NCBI RefSeq assembly: GCF_018446385.1
Contig: NC_056001.1
Location: 9,914,672-9,978,671, forward strand
Source of the DNA: Zingiber officinale
Lineage: Eukaryota; Streptophyta; Magnoliopsida; Zingiberales; Zingiberaceae
Direction: 5' to 3'
Length of the DNA: 64,000 bases
The position numbers and the translations under genes are program-made. Every line of letters starts with the position of its first letter. Positions within the stretch are counted from its first letter, which is position 1. Below the pieces are notes generated by a model. The model was not told where the DNA came from and did no database searches. It was given only the letters and a program-made list of their open reading frames with translations. Shown piece by piece: positions 1 through 12,165 of the stretch.

Positions 1-489
1 TGGCCCGGGTGTCTGGATCAGGTCCGAGAGCCCAAACCAGGCACAACTAGCTCGACCAGGGCGCGAGCCAGGGGCGCCCTTGCTAGCCCCGGGGGTCAAA
101 GCGCCAGGACCAAAGTCAACAATTTTGTTGACTTTTTCGTCTGGGCTCTTGCTACAGCTCCGCTCAATTGAGTGATTTCGATCATCCGGAATATGGCTCA
201 CCCGAATTCATTTTCTGACCTTCTCAAACAACTTTCCACTCTGATTTCTCGTCCATCAGAAACGTCGCACACCTCCTTCTCATTCGCCAACATTTTCTTC
301 TACAGCGCCTCGCCCCTCAGACGCACCGAGCCCTTCGGCTCTCTCTCATGTCGTCCTTCTAGCTAGCTGTATGTTTTGCTCGACCTCCTGTGCTCCTAAA
401 TTCCTAAACACTTAGACACAAGGATCAAACCACAATAGTACCTAACTTGACTTGGTTGATCACATCAAAACCTCTACGTGATACTTACA
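1..489 (-). repeat. 3' LTR (partial) of the old Sirevirus-like element
   Basis: Aligns with 5740-6173 over its whole visible length, including a shared stretch around 115-145 and 5805-5835. On the minus strand it begins TGTAAGTAT at 489, directly after a purine tract. The rest lies outside the window, so the 5-bp target duplication cannot be tested. Confidence 0.75.
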
Positions 490-1309
490 ATCTCTCCCTT
501 TTTAATGTGGATCAACCCAAGTTAAGTTAGGGTAAAACATGACAAAATAAATATACAAGTTTTAAAACATTAGATATGTAAATTTGAAAAAAAATGTACC
601 TCCTGTTAAACTTAGCTTCTAACTCTCCCTCTTTGATCACATTAAAAATAAAAGTTTTGCTAAATTAAATTGAAATTAAAGTCTAAGGAATACTCGAACA
701 GTGACTAACACTTTTGTTTTTTAAAAATAAAATTTATTCTAGGAATTCTGATTTTTTTATTAAAATTTTTAACAAGAATAATTTTAAAAATTATTTTATT
801 TGTTGAAAAATTCTGAGAATTTTCATAAAGGTTAAGCAGATATATCTAAAGTAGTAATAAAATTTTCATGAAAAAATAAGATCTATCTAAGCAGCAATTT
901 TTCAAATATTGAGTGTTAAAAAATTTTGAATATTAAAAATTAGTATTTAGAAAATAATTCATACAAAATTAAACATTAGTTAAAAATTTTTTGAAAATAT
1001 TTTATTAGACAGAGAATATTATAAGTTTTTACAAAAAAAATAAATTTTATAAAAATAAAAATAACTCTGTAAAATATTTTTAAATTAAAAAATATAATAT
1101 TTGAAAACAAATCATAAAAAATAATTCAATAATAAAAAAAAATCTATATATAGAAAAAGGAATCCTCTTTTTTTTTTAAAAAAAATAAATAATACCTAAT
1201 TAATTTATAAGAGAAATTGTACATAAATTTATTTTAGCACATTAGGTAATTAATTAAAAGGTAAATATTAAAATTAAATTAAAATTAGAAATTTGTACTA
1301 ATTAAGTTG
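490..1309. other. AT-rich internal DNA of the old element, no gene
   Basis: Contains the purine tract (minus strand, 491-499) and then about 800 bases of A/T-rich sequence with no coding signal. It is the region between gag and the 3' LTR of the surrounding element. Confidence 0.5.
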
Positions 1310-2030
1310 ATGTGGCTTTAAGGGAGAGTCCACCCGTCACGGGACAGTTGACACGGTGTTGGTCAAAGTCAAGGCAGCCAACGCCAGGACTTACGGAAAG
1401 AGTCTCGGCCAAATGTGTCTGTCTGGTTAGCCCGGTCGGCAAAGGAGTGGTCGAGCAGATCATCTGGCAGGTCAGATGAATGGACATCATGGGCCCATCA
1501 ACCGAATGAACATCATGGGCCCATCAGCCGAATGGACATCATGGGTCGGTCGGACAAATGGACAAACCCATAGGTGGTTGTTTCGGTCAGCGGGAAAACG
1601 AGCCGCTCGGACCGCCTGTCCGGCGCAATGAATGACATTACACAGGAGAAGACGAGGAAACAAAATAGAACACTCCATCTATCATTAAATGTGAAGAAGT
1701 CAAGATAAAGAAGAACATTTCATCTATCATTAATGCATGGAAGTTAAGACAAAGAAGTTTTCCTTTGGCAATTAATATCATTAAATAGGAACAGATGAAC
1801 GATCACAAAGAAAGGTATAAAAGGGTACGTCATGTATAAGGAAAGGCAAGATCTATCTATTTCTTGATTACTCATTCTCTCTTCCTGATTCTGACTTGAG
1901 CGTCGGAGAGCCAATGTCAGGGATCCCTTCCTTGATTTGATTTTGTTTTGTAAGATTGAGGTCTTCATCCCGTCAGTAGTCGTCCAATCCCCAGCTTTCC
2001 AGCTTCCCTCATTCCGACAAGATCATAAAC
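1310..2030 (+). repeat. LTR fragment, probably Ty3-like, inserted in the old element
   Basis: Has promoter-like LTR features: TATAAAAG at about 1817 followed by a CTGACTTGAGCGTCGGAG block at about 1890. The same block recurs, diverged, at 41660-41690 (plus strand) and in reverse at 6690-6720 and 61435-61455. It also has a GGTCAAAGTCAAGGC block near 1360 resembling 41040-41065. A short unit with GGACATCATGGG is repeated three times at 1480-1550. No clear target duplication, so the borders are approximate. Confidence 0.5.
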
Positions 2031-2229
2031 TAAGCATGACTTTGGAACCCAATATAGGTTTTTTTCCATTGGATTAATCAAGTATTTTCTAGGAATGTAT
2101 GTTTTTGTTATTTTTCTGATTTACCCCTTGTGAAATCTATAATATCAATTTAATCCTTCAGAATGTCTAAAATTTGAGCATGCTAAATTCTTTAAATTAG
2201 CATTTTTAATTTTTAAATTTTCAAGATTC

Positions 2230-5142
2230 TCTATTAAGCAATATGTTGGCAAGATTCTCTTTATCTCTAAATTCTCCTTTTTAAATTTTCCTTTTTAGCT
2301 TTTAATTTACACATTAATTTAGACATTGATTTAATAATATAATATAGTTGATCAAGAGATAAGAGGCATACCTCACTTACCATATCGGATATGAAGCTTG
2401 ATTCTCCCCCTGCTTCCCTGTATTTGTCTAAAGTAGCTCCCTCTTCATCGATGTTGGCTTCTGAGGTGCTTGGTTCTTCGTGACTAGCCATTAGTGCTAG
2501 TTCGGCGTATGCTTTTATTTCTAACACAGATGATGAGCTTTCGTCCCACGTGACCTTGAGATTCTTGTGCTTGTTTTGCTTGAGCCCTTTGTCTTTTTCC
2601 TTTTTAAGTTTTGGACAGTCCTCCTTTATGTTTTATTTATTTGACACTAATAGTATTTGACACTGATAGCATCAAACATTTCTTTTATTTCTTGAATTTT
2701 TTCTATTCTACATTTATTTAAATTTGTTATATTTAAAAAAAAAATTTCTTTACCATATAAGCTTCTTGGTCTCCTTCCAGATCTGAGTCTAACTCGAGTT
2801 CATCTTTTTTGGTGGCTTTTAGTACTAGATTTTGGCTTGACTCTCTTTGTTGTACTTGTACATCGAGTTTTATGTAATTCCAAAGTCGAAAATGATAGAT
2901 CGGATGTGAGCAATAGGGGGGGGGGGGGGGGGGAATATCACTTCTTTTAAAACCTTTCTTTTACTTTTAAATCATAATCGTGCACAGCGGAAAGTAAAAG
3001 AATAGACAAGTCTGTTTACTTCGTTCGGAGCCTAGCTCGACTCCTACTCGAAGGCCCGCGGTCCTCGACCGCACCAATGGGCAATGCACTAAAACCCTTC
3101 TTTCTGAAATCTTTGGAAAGAAGCAGATCGTACAAGTACAATGAAATAAGATAGTAACACTCCTACTATCTTATTTTAATTTAAGTGCAATATGAAAATA
3201 AATATACCGACAATCGTATGCGTAGGATGTAGCTTGGTCGGTACTTCCGGACGGAGTGACTTGCTGAGCTATTGAAGATGTGTAGCACAATCTATACGCG
3301 AAGAAGAGCTTTTTAGATGATCAGAAGAGTTGTATAGCCGCAGACTTTGAGCCTCCTTTTATAGGTGTACTGGACGTTCGGTCGACCGATCCCTCTGTTC
3401 GGTCGACCGAACCAGCTCCCTTCCTTCCTAGCTGGAGTCTGACGCTGGCTCGATCTTCTGGATTAATTGCTCATTAAAGGTTCGGTCGACCGATCCCATT
3501 TTTCAATCGACCGAACAGGCTCCTTCCCTGTTCGTCGAGATTTGCCGTGATCTACGTTTACTGCGTCGAGATTTGCCGTGATCCCCTGGTTTGGTCGACC
3601 GAACAGCTCTGTTTCCTTTTGCTTCTGATCGATGCTGATAAGCTGGCTGTGCTGACTCATCATGATTCGGTCGACCGATCCTCTGGTTCGGTCGACTGAT
3701 CCTCTGGTTCGGTCGACCGATCAAGCTTTGACCGGACTGTACTCTGTTTTGGTCTGAACTGATACCTGCTTTTAGTTGACCTGGTTCGGTCGACCAATTC
3801 TCCTGTTCGGTCGACCGATCGGGTCGAACCTGCAAAATAGTGTTAGATAATAATCCTGCAAAGCATAGATTAGCACAGTAATATTATAATGCATGAGTAG
3901 TATAAAAGACAGTAGAACTGTCTTGATCTCAAGTTGGAAACCTTCCCAGTTTCTTCAGTTGGATCAGCGACCTTAGGTTGATTCTTTCAGGAACCCGACC
4001 TCACTGTCGCTCCTCCAGTTGTTTACCTCAACTTACCTGCCAAACATGGTCCTCCAGACATGTTTGGACTTTTCCTACTTAGTGTCTAATCGCCCGATCC
4101 ACTAAGACTTTTCCTACAATACTACATTAGCCAACGACAATAATAGTAATACAGAATACAATGATAAACCTAAACCTAGATTTACCGAGATCCGCTGGTC
4201 CGGTCGACCGCGCGCGGTCGACCAGAAACCATCCGAACAACTTTGCTTGGAGTTCACTCCTCCAAGACTTCTCGTTACCTAAGGTTACCACCCCCTAGGG
4301 TTTTCTCAACCTGGCTTCACTCACCATGACCTAAGGTTATCACCCCCTAGGATTTTCTCAACCTGGTTTCACTCACCAGGACCTAAGGTTACCTCCCCCT
4401 AGGATTTTCTCCACTTGGCTTCACTCACCAAGACTCAGTATTCGGTTACCCAGGGATCAATCCTCCAGACCTATCCACCTGGCTTCCACGATATACCAAG
4501 ATTTTTCCCCTTGCCTAGCCTGCAACTAGGACTTCCCTTGATCAAGTTCCATACTTAAACATATTTAAGCATACTTAAACATATTTGTCTGACATTAAAA
4601 CCTTGGAGGTCGAATGCACCAACAGAAAAAAGTTCCTTTAGGGTACTTACCTTCAGGTCATTCGAGATGTAGTAGGCATCTATAATCGAAGTTTATTCTG
4701 GAGTTCTGGGAAAAGCGTTGAGTGCATAGCGTACCGAGTGTCAGTTGGTTACCGTTTCGCCGAGGTTGACCAACCCAGTGATCAGCTCCTTGATGTTCGA
4801 GTGTAGTTGGGCTACCTTCTCACTTTTTTATAGACGGATGTTCGTTAGCTTACTCCAAAGGATGCCCCATCATGCAAGCTTCGCTTCGGATGTTCCTTCA
4901 TGGAGTTCTAGGAGCTTCTCCGAGAGATCTTTTCCCGATGTGTAGCTTCTGATGTGATTTACTTTTTGAGGCGGTAATACACCTAATACGTGATATTCCG
5001 CTCTACTGTTGGCTACGAAATCGCTTTGCTCCTTCATCCAGAGGTACTCTTCTTTTTCTATGCCTTGCAGATCTTTGAGAACTACAAAACCGTACTTAAT
5101 TATTAAAAGAACTTCAAAGTTGATTTTTAGGAATATCTCCAT
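2230..5142 (-). mobile_element. gag remnant of the old Sirevirus-like element, interrupted
   Basis: Two minus-strand blocks resemble the gag coded at 12166-13566. The right block (4640-5142) contains LSEKLLELHEGTSEAKLA, matching LWEKLIELHEGTSDTKVS of the younger element. The left block (2230-2904) carries a lysine-rich stretch followed by VTWDES and a serine/glutamate-rich tail, as in the region just after the gag zinc finger. A solo LTR (2905-4624) lies between them. The gag is broken, with several breaks. It would have encoded the capsid-like protein of a virus-like particle. Confidence 0.65.
2905..4624 (-). repeat. Solo LTR (Sirevirus-like) inside gag of the old element
   Basis: On the minus strand it begins TGTTGGTGCA at 4624 and appears to end in CACA at 2905. 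No primer-binding site or internal region is attached. Inside are about a dozen copies of the palindrome GGTCGACCGA (3370-3830 and near 4200), three ~56-bp tandem units around CCTAAGGTTACC and CCCCTAGG (4268-4436), and an 18-G homopolymer at 2916-2933. Similar modules occur in the LTRs at 10713 and 28736. No matching target duplication was found, so the left border is less sure. Confidence 0.6.
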
Positions 5143-5264
5143 TCGACGTTTTTAGTGCGCGAACTCCCCCTCAAACTTTATCGGGATGAAGTTGGACCGA
5201 CCATTGATTTCTTTGCTTCTATCAGTGGTTAGTCCTTCTGAAAAGTCCTCACTCTGATACCAAT

Positions 5265-6173
5265 TGTTGGTTCCCTGGCAGCCGACTAGAGGGGGTGAAT
5301 AGCCTTGAAAAGACACGAATACCCTTTCTTGATATTCGGACTAAGTTAGGCAAACCCTTATATAATAACAAACAGTAAATGCACAAATTAAAAACAGAGG
5401 CAAGAGAGTTTACTAGGTTTGTAATCAGAAGATTGATAATCCTTGACAAATGAAGCTACTAAAATCTCCTTTAGGCGGAGTAGCCTCTTTACAACATTGA
5501 TAGCTCACAAAAGTAGTAGAACAGAAAGAGAATTTATTTACAAGTATTGTTCTTTAACTATTGAAATTAGGGCTATATTTATAGTGTTGATCCAGGCACT
5601 CGGGGTGGATAAAATTTTATCTATGGTACAACAGATCGTGACAGCTCACGTTTTGATAAGTTTTTTGGTCTGGACGCCTAGACTAGGTACGAGTGCTTGG
5701 ACCAGGATCGGGCGCCCGAATCGGGTTGAACCACCTCAACCAGGGCACGAGCTCGAGGCGCCCTGGCTATCCCCGGGGGTCCAGGCTCCCAAACCAAAGT
5801 CAACAATTTTGTTGACTTTTTCGTCCGAGCTCTCACTCCGGCTCCGCTTAATTGGGTGATTTCGGTCATCCGGAATAGGGCTCACTCGAACTCATTTTCA
5901 GACCTTCTTGAGTAACATTTTGCTCCGGCTTCTCATCCCTCAAAAATGCCATGCGCTACCTTCTCGTCTGCCAGCGCACTCTTTCGCAACGCCTCATCCC
6001 TTGGATGCATTGAACTCATTGACTCTCTCCCATGTCGTTCTTCTCGCTAGCTCCGTCATTTGGTCGACCTCCTATGCTCCCAAGTTCCTGCACACTAAGA
6101 CACAAGGATCAAATCACAACATGATCTAACTTGACTTAGTTGATTACATCAAAACCTCTACAGGGTACTTACA
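5265..6173 (-). repeat. 5' LTR of the old Sirevirus-like element
   Basis: About 909 bases, with TG/CA termini on the minus strand and the tRNA-Met primer-binding site immediately inside at 5252-5262. It carries palindromic GGGCGCCC/GGCGCC words near 5709 and 5760, and a box (TTGTTGACTTTTTCGTC) shared with the partial copy at 1-489. Confidence 0.75.
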
Positions 6174-6660
6174 AATCGACCCCCGACCATTACGCCAAAA
6201 AGTCATGTGACCACCATCTGTGCTACGCCCTAGAGGTAACTTGGGACTGCCACAACCTTCAAGTGTGGGACTTACATGGTTTTGACGGGCTCCTGGTACG
6301 GCGGCCTCAACGACCGCCTCAACGCTAGCAACCAAGTCACCTCAAAGTTTGCTTTCTCCTGCCTCTCCCTCATCCCACACCTCTATGCCATCGGCTACCG
6401 GCGGCTCAACTTGGAGTTGGTATTCCAGGCACAACTGGCGGTTGAGAATGTGACATGGGAGGAAGTACACATCCTGTTCTACGTGGTGAGCAAGCGACAG
6501 TACGAGTACCCACCACAACATTACGACATATTAGTGGTGTATATTCTGGTCAAATACCGTAGATGGTAAAGCCACCAGTCAATGAACAAGTTGACGTGCA
6601 CACTCTCAGGAGATAGTAAGTGACGGGGATAAGGAGGACCTGAAACACACTTCAACAAAG
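6174..6660 (+). other. Unidentified coding-like segment
   Basis: An open frame at 6276-6569 encodes 97 residues (starts MVLTGSWYGGLNDRLNAS, ends LVKYRRW). Base composition is more gene-like than its surroundings (GC-rich, balanced). I do not recognise the protein. It lies between the 5' LTR of one element and the end of another LTR, so it may be internal DNA of a non-autonomous retroelement or a captured host exon. No start context or intron could be established. Confidence 0.25.
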
Positions 6661-7090
6661 TGTTAGAATGACACTGGGAAGGGATCCCGGCAGGTCACTC
6701 CGACGCTCGAGTTAGGGTTTACTTGAGATATGAAACTAGCAAAGGAAGAAGAAGAAAGTGTGAGAATTTAATGCAGCCGAAGAGAGTGTGAGAGAGAGTA
6801 CCTCTTGCACTTAATTGCCTTCTCTAGGATTTATGTAGCTGTCAGAAGAGCATCTCCATGTCAAACACTACGTTCTCTTTCATCATCCTCATATGAGCCA
6901 ATGAGGGGATCAAATTGTACAACCGTTAGTTGTTTCTCTATCCACTAGGCATCATGTGTTTGAGGGAGGACATCTAGGAGACCAGATCTAATAACCACAT
7001 AATCGCTTCTCTATTCATCCGGTGTCACGTATTCTGGAATATTCACAATTGTTGTCTGCATCGCTTGGGAAAAAATGGTCTTATTATTAA
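6661..7090 (-). repeat. LTR fragment, probably Ty3-like
   Basis: Starts TGTTAGAATGACAC at 6661. On the minus strand it contains the GAGCGTCGGAG-GACCTGCCGGGATCC block, a close match to 1895-1930. The same arrangement occurs at 61399-61580. The outer (right) border is unclear. Confidence 0.45.
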
Positions 7091-7239
7091 AGCTATTATG
7101 CCACTTCCTTATCCATGTGTGCCCTACACGTTTTCAGTGAGCCAACATATAGGGTGTGGGCCTGATCCGAGAATGAGGAAATGAAGTTGATGTTGAGTAG
7201 CCTTAAGAATAAAAGAAGTTGCCAACTGAGGTTGAGAGG

Positions 7240-7655
7240 GGAGGATGTTGGGATCTTAGGTCGAGTCCGAGATGAAGTCGATGGTTGATGCCGAGGTCGG
7301 GACAATGTCGGTGACCGAGGCCAAGCCTAGGCCGATGTCGACGACTAAGACTGAGGTGTGGAGGATGTCAGGATCCAAGGCTGGGGCATGGATGATGCTG
7401 GGATCAGAGGTTAGGTCCTAGACGAAGTCGGTGGATGAGACTGAGTTTGGGATGGTGTCAACAGCTAAGGCTAGGACGATGTCGATGACTAAGGCTGAGT
7501 CAGGGGTGATATTAGTGACTGAGACTAAGGCGTGGAGGATGTCGAGGTTTGAAGCTGAGTCCTAGATAGAGTAGGTGGCTGAGGCTGGGACGATGTCGAC
7601 GCCTGAGTCGTGGAGGATGCTAGGACCCGAGGCCGAGACAAAGAGGATGTCAGTG
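7240..7655. repeat. Degenerate tandem repeat with GAGGATGTCG-type units
   Basis: Loosely repeated units of about 30-45 bases built from words such as GACGATGTCGATGACTAAGGC and GAGGATGTC. The right part (from about 7376) is duplicated at 9597-9870. No coding function is apparent. Confidence 0.5.
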
Positions 7656-9094
7656 GAGTTGTAAAAGAGCCAAGCCTTATAGTGTTCAAACTTGTTTAAT
7701 AAGGTAGTCGAGTCAAGCCAAACCGAGCTTATAAACCAAGTTGCTGAAATGATAGTTCAAACTTGGCTTAGTTTCTTTTTATGAGCTTGAGCTTGGTTCA
7801 AGCTTGGCTTGAGTTTTGTTCGTTTAGTTGTTATCAAACCCTCAATTCAAGCTTGTTTGATTATTTGAAATTTTTACATTTTAAGCTTGTTTGGTTGGTT
7901 ATTGAATTTGATAAAACAAACTTGCTTATTCATTTTGAAATGGTCTTTATTTATTTATCATGTTGAAAGAGTTTTATTGATGAATATTATTTATGAACGT
8001 TGTTCACGAACATTAACGAGTTGAACACATATGTTTAAGCTTATTTGTTTAGTTTAACGAGTTGTACAAGCTTGTTCATTTAATTGATCTTGTGTTTATT
8101 GAAAAAACGTAAACAAAATCTTACTAAGCCAAATATCAAACTTGTTTATGAACGTTTGGTTTATTTACATCCCTAAATATCAAAGTCCGGAGCCGAGACC
8201 GAAGCGATGTTGATAACTAAGACCGAGTCTTAGTAGCTGTCTTGTCTCCAGGTAAATTCTAATTCTAGGGATGAATGTACTAATTAAGTAGGCATGATCA
8301 AACTCAAATCCCATATGGGATGGGTCTGATTCCCTTAAGGTCACAGACTTACCTTGACTTGACTTTGATTGACAGCTCAACATGATTTTTTCCCATATGA
8401 GTTATGTTGGGGCTCCAAAATTCTACCATATCAGTGTCAATGGAGAACGCGGGACCTCTATGCTGGGTGAACTGTGAAGTGCCTATCTTGCGAGGCAATG
8501 TGCATCGGTTAGTGCACAGAGGAGGTGGTGGCGGGGCTCGATCAAGTGTGGAGATGGATGGAGTGGCGCAATTTCAATAACCTGGAGGTATGCAACGGTA
8601 GTACCGGGTGGGCAAACAATCGTCGGGCCAAAGTAGGCTGCAGTGAGGAGGAGGGTAGCAGACATGGACATGGGCTCATACGTAGTGGACTTAGAGACTA
8701 TGAGGAGGACGATAGGGTGGGAGGCGTAGTTGGTGATTGAGGTGTGCAAGTTGGGCCTATCAAGCAAAATGAATTCCATATCATAGAAGACCTTTTTGGA
8801 AGAAGAATTCAAACTAGAGATTGAGGAAATTAAGACGCATTCTTTTTTACTTACCCCTTGATCTTAGATATACTTTGCATTTAGGATGGATTTTGTACAT
8901 ATGCTAAGTTTTTATTATTATTATTTTTTAAAAAAAAAGCGTTGATGAAAAGAAAGAGGCAGGGCTTTGATCTTTTTGGATTTGCTTGGTGACCAATTTC
9001 TAAAAGTGAGAGATTTGATACTCTATACACCCACGGTGTGCATCCATCGTGATCGATTGAGTACAATTCTAGATGTCCGGATTACTTCTAAATG
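7376..9094. repeat. Direct segmental duplication, copy A (~1.7 kb)
   Basis: Matches 9597-10712 and continues into 19933-20517. It contains, in order, the degenerate GATGTCG array, a ~515-bp dispersed repeat (7661-8174), and a tail with GGACCTCTA-GGTGAACTGTGAAGTGCC and an A/T-rich stretch near 8920. Similarity ends abruptly after ATTACTTCTAAA at about 9092. No gene was recognised in it. Confidence 0.75.
7661..8174. repeat. Dispersed repeat R, copy 1
   Basis: Characterised by words such as TTGATAAGGTAGTCGAGTC, TTGGTTCAAGCTTG and GTTGTTATC, and ends near TTTACATCCCT. Related copies are at 9879-10394, 47474-48028 and 58571-59102. It resembles the AAGCTTGTTTGA-rich sequences widespread in plant genomes. 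The superfamily is unknown: no target duplication or clear terminal inverted repeat could be assigned. Confidence 0.65.
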
Positions 9095-9596
9095 TCCTAC
9101 ACACTCAGTCATGTTATTCCATGCATGTGATGTGTCATGTCATCATTTATGTCATACGTTCGACGTGTCATGTCTCTCCCGCCGCCAACACCCTCTTGTT
9201 GCTGTGACCACCACAAGGGAGAAAAACCCTCCCTTGTGTGCTTCTCTTCTTCTTCTTCTTGATCCCTTTTCTTCGCTCGTGTCTAGTAACTTCCGAAAGA
9301 GAAGCTTGTACTTAAGGAGTTGTCTTGAGGAGCTCGGCATGGATATGAATAGAGGTGAGGCTCGACAACGTCATTACGGTTGATCCCCTTCTCGTTACAG
9401 GTCATTCGTAAGGTATACCTAGCGTAAATTAACTTTTCATAAAAGTTTAATTAAGCGATCATGTTTGACAGGTTGTATCTTTGTATCCGTGTGGTGTGTG
9501 TGATGTAATAATTAGAAATTATTATTATTTTATTTTCACTACTCATGTTTATAAAATATGTTCTAGCACGCACCAACATCGAGAATATCCCAACAA
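9095..9596. other. Spacer between the two duplicated copies
   Basis: About 500 bases unique to this interval. It has a pyrimidine-rich patch (9240-9260) and A/T-rich DNA at 9500-9560. No convincing gene; a 138-residue open frame running from 8967 across the border lacks recognisable features. Confidence 0.4.
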
Positions 9597-10712
9597 GGCT
9601 GAGGCATGGATGATACCAGGATCTGAGGTTGGGTCCTAGACGAAGTCGGTGGATGAGACCGAGTTTGGGATGGTGTCGACAGCTAAGGCTAGGATGATGT
9701 CGATGACTAAGGTCGAGTCAGGGGCGATGTTAGTTACTGAGACTAAAACGTGGAGGATGTCGGGGTTTGAAGCTAAGTCCTAGATAGAGAAGGTGGCTGA
9801 GGCTGGGATAATGTCAATGACTGAGGCGTGGAGGATGCTAGGACCCGAGGACGAGACAGAGAGGATGTCAGTAGAGTTGTAAACGAGTCAAGCTTATAGT
9901 GTTCTAGTTTGTTTGATAAGGTAGTCGAGTCAAGCCAAACTGAGCCTATGAACCAAGTTGCTAAAATGATTGTTCAAACTTGGCTTGGTTTCTTTTTTAT
10001 GAGTTTGAGCTTGGTTCAAGCTTGTCTTGAACTTTGTTTGTTTAGTTGTTATCGAACTCTCAATTAAAGCTTGTTTGATTGTTTGAAACTTTTACATTTT
10101 AAGCTTATTTAGGTGGATATTGAGTTTGATAAAACAAACTTGTTTATTCATTTTGAAATGTTCTTTGTTTATTTAGCATGTTGACATACTTTTATTAATG
10201 AACATTATTTATGAACATTGTTCACGAACATTAACGAGTTGAACACATATGTTCAAGCTTATTCGTTCAGTTTAACGAGCTGTACAAGCTTGTTCATTTA
10301 ATTGATCTTGTATTTATTGAACAATCATAAACAAAATCTTACTAAACCAAATACCAAACTTGTTTACAAACGTTTGGTTCATTTATATCACTAAATGTCA
10401 AAATCCTGAGCCGAGACCAGAGTGATGTTGATAATTGAGATTGAGTCTTAGTAGCTATCTTGTCTCCAGGCAAATTCTATTTCTGGGCATGAATGTATTA
10501 ATTAAGTAGGCATGATCAAACTCGAATCCGATATGAGCTGGATCTGATTCCATTAAGGTCACCTCTTACTTACCTTGACTTGACTTTGATTGGCAACTCA
10601 GCATAATTTTTGCTCATATGAATCATTGGGAGTGTGGGACCTCTAGTGGGGTGAACTGTGAAGTGCCGACCGTGCGAGGTAATGTACATCGGTCAGTGCA
10701 TAGAGGAGGTGG
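9597..10712. repeat. Direct segmental duplication, copy B, left part
   Basis: Aligns with 7376 to about 8530. It is cut at 10712 by the LTR element and resumes at 19933. It includes dispersed repeat R copy 2. Divergence from copy A is visible by eye but moderate. Confidence 0.75.
9879..10394. repeat. Dispersed repeat R, copy 2
   Basis: Counterpart of 7661-8174 within copy B of the segmental duplication. The same word order is kept (GATAAGGTAGTCGAGTCAAGCC, then AATTAAAGCTTG). Confidence 0.65.
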
Positions 10713-11901
10713 TGTTGGTGCGGGAAGCATCCGACGATCGACCGTTGTTTTGATAATGGCAAAGGAATTCAAAGTTAAGTTGTTTTGTAATCTAAGGTAC
10801 TTAATTGAGTGTCTCAGGAAAGTCCTAGCTACGGTTGAGCAAGTGGAAAACCCTAGGGGGTGGTAACCCTATGCGGAAAGTCTTGGTGAGTCGAGAGCTT
10901 CAGGCAAAAGTCCTAGGGGGTAACCCTAGGTGGAAAGTCCTGGTGTCACGAACCAAGTGAAAGACTGGACGGGCCGGGGAGCGGGAGTCCAGCAGAAAGT
11001 CCTGAAGCTTCGAACGCCGAGCAAAAGTCCAGTCAATCTGGAGGATCGCACTGGCAACAGGTAAATCTCCTGAGTGGAGTAGGTGAGGACGCGCTCCCCA
11101 TAGAGGGAACAGTAGGCGTTGGGTCGACCTAGGGTTTCCGGTTGGAAATCCGAAGTCAGACCCGGACAGTCCGATGACTATCAATTATATCTATCATATT
11201 GTTTCTGTGCCAACTTTGTTTTGCAGGGTTTGTGTTTGGGACTAATACATTTTGCAGGAACAAAGAAGCACACTTAGCCTCGGATGAACAGTGTCTGAGG
11301 CGCCTCCATGGGGCTTGGAGGCTCAGGTGCTAGCCGAAGCCAGCTGTCCAGAGAAGCTGGAGGCGTCTTGGACCAGGCGTTGGAGGTGCCTTGGAGCAGC
11401 TTGGAGGCGCCTTCAATGGGATAAGGTGCGACCAGATCAGAGTTGATCCACGCATGCGACTCGGCGGCCTGGAGGCGCCTCCATCACTGTTTATAAGGAG
11501 GGTTCGAGCAGCACTAAATTGAAGAATTCACAAGCGATCCTTCTGCGTTCAACTGCTAACAAGTTCATCCCAAAGTACTGCAGCAACCTTCCGACGACTC
11601 GGAGCTCCGCTGTTTTAGAATATGTCGTTCGGTATAATTTACATTCTCGCACTCATTGTAAATCTTAATCTGTACAATTGCTTCGAGCTTATAGTTGTTG
11701 TCCACCGGAAGCGATCAACGATCGCGGGCCTTGGAGTAGGAGTCGCCACAGGCTCCGAATCAAGTAACTCCTCGTGTCCTTGTGTATTGTTTTTGTTCCC
11801 TTTTCTTTATTCCGCTGCTTAAACTCGTACGATTTACGAATTCGAAAATAGTGAAAACCACGAGCGCTATTCACCCCCCTCTAGTGCTTCTCGATCCAAC
11901 A
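10713..11901 (+). repeat. 5' LTR of the gag-only element
   Basis: Begins TGTTGGTGCGGG and ends ATCCAACA. Contains tandem CCTAGGGGGTAACCCTA / GAAAGTCCTGGTG units (10845-10945) and GGAGGCGCCT-type palindromes (11290-11490). Aligned end to end with 18668-19927. Confidence 0.85.
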
Positions 11902-11903
11902 AT

Positions 11904-11915
11904 TGGTATCAGAGC
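11904..11915 (+). other. Primer-binding site for initiator Met-tRNA
   Basis: TGGTATCAGAGC two bases after the 5' LTR, the standard plant Copia primer-binding site. Confidence 0.85.
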
Positions 11916-12165
11916 GGGGTCGCGTTGATCTGGTGCAACCACCAATCACGTAATTTTTTTCGTGGTATTTTCAGTTTTACGGAGTCAATTAGAATTAGCT
12001 TAATAACTATATTCTAATTATTTTTTTCGAATCAGTTTTTGCTCGAGGCTGGTGCAAGTGCAACACCACTCGAGTTCGTTATTTCTTAGCTTTATTTCCC
12101 GCACTGCTAATCCAAGGCATAGTCTTGGGACATTTCTGCTATTTTTTGTTTTGCATATTTAACAA

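Larger units (their letters stand above)
1..6173 (-). mobile_element. Old Sirevirus-like Copia element, gag-only, cut by window edge
   Basis: Minus-strand element. The 5' LTR is at 5265-6173 and the start of the 3' LTR is at 489, running off the left edge. A primer-binding site complementary to initiator Met-tRNA is at 5252-5262 (reads TGGTATCAGAG on the minus strand). A polypurine tract lies at about 491-499. Between them only gag remnants are visible (about 4640-5142 and 2230-2904); no protease, integrase or reverse transcriptase words were seen. It is broken, with several breaks, and has been invaded twice: by a solo LTR at 2905-4624 and an LTR fragment near 1310-2030. The two LTR copies align clearly over about 430 bases but differ at many sites, so it is much older than the element at 10713-19927. 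Confidence 0.75.

Noticed and set aside
1305-2040. Target duplication for the LTR fragment at 1310-2030
   Set aside because: No matching 4-6-base words could be found at the two borders, so exact ends were not claimed.
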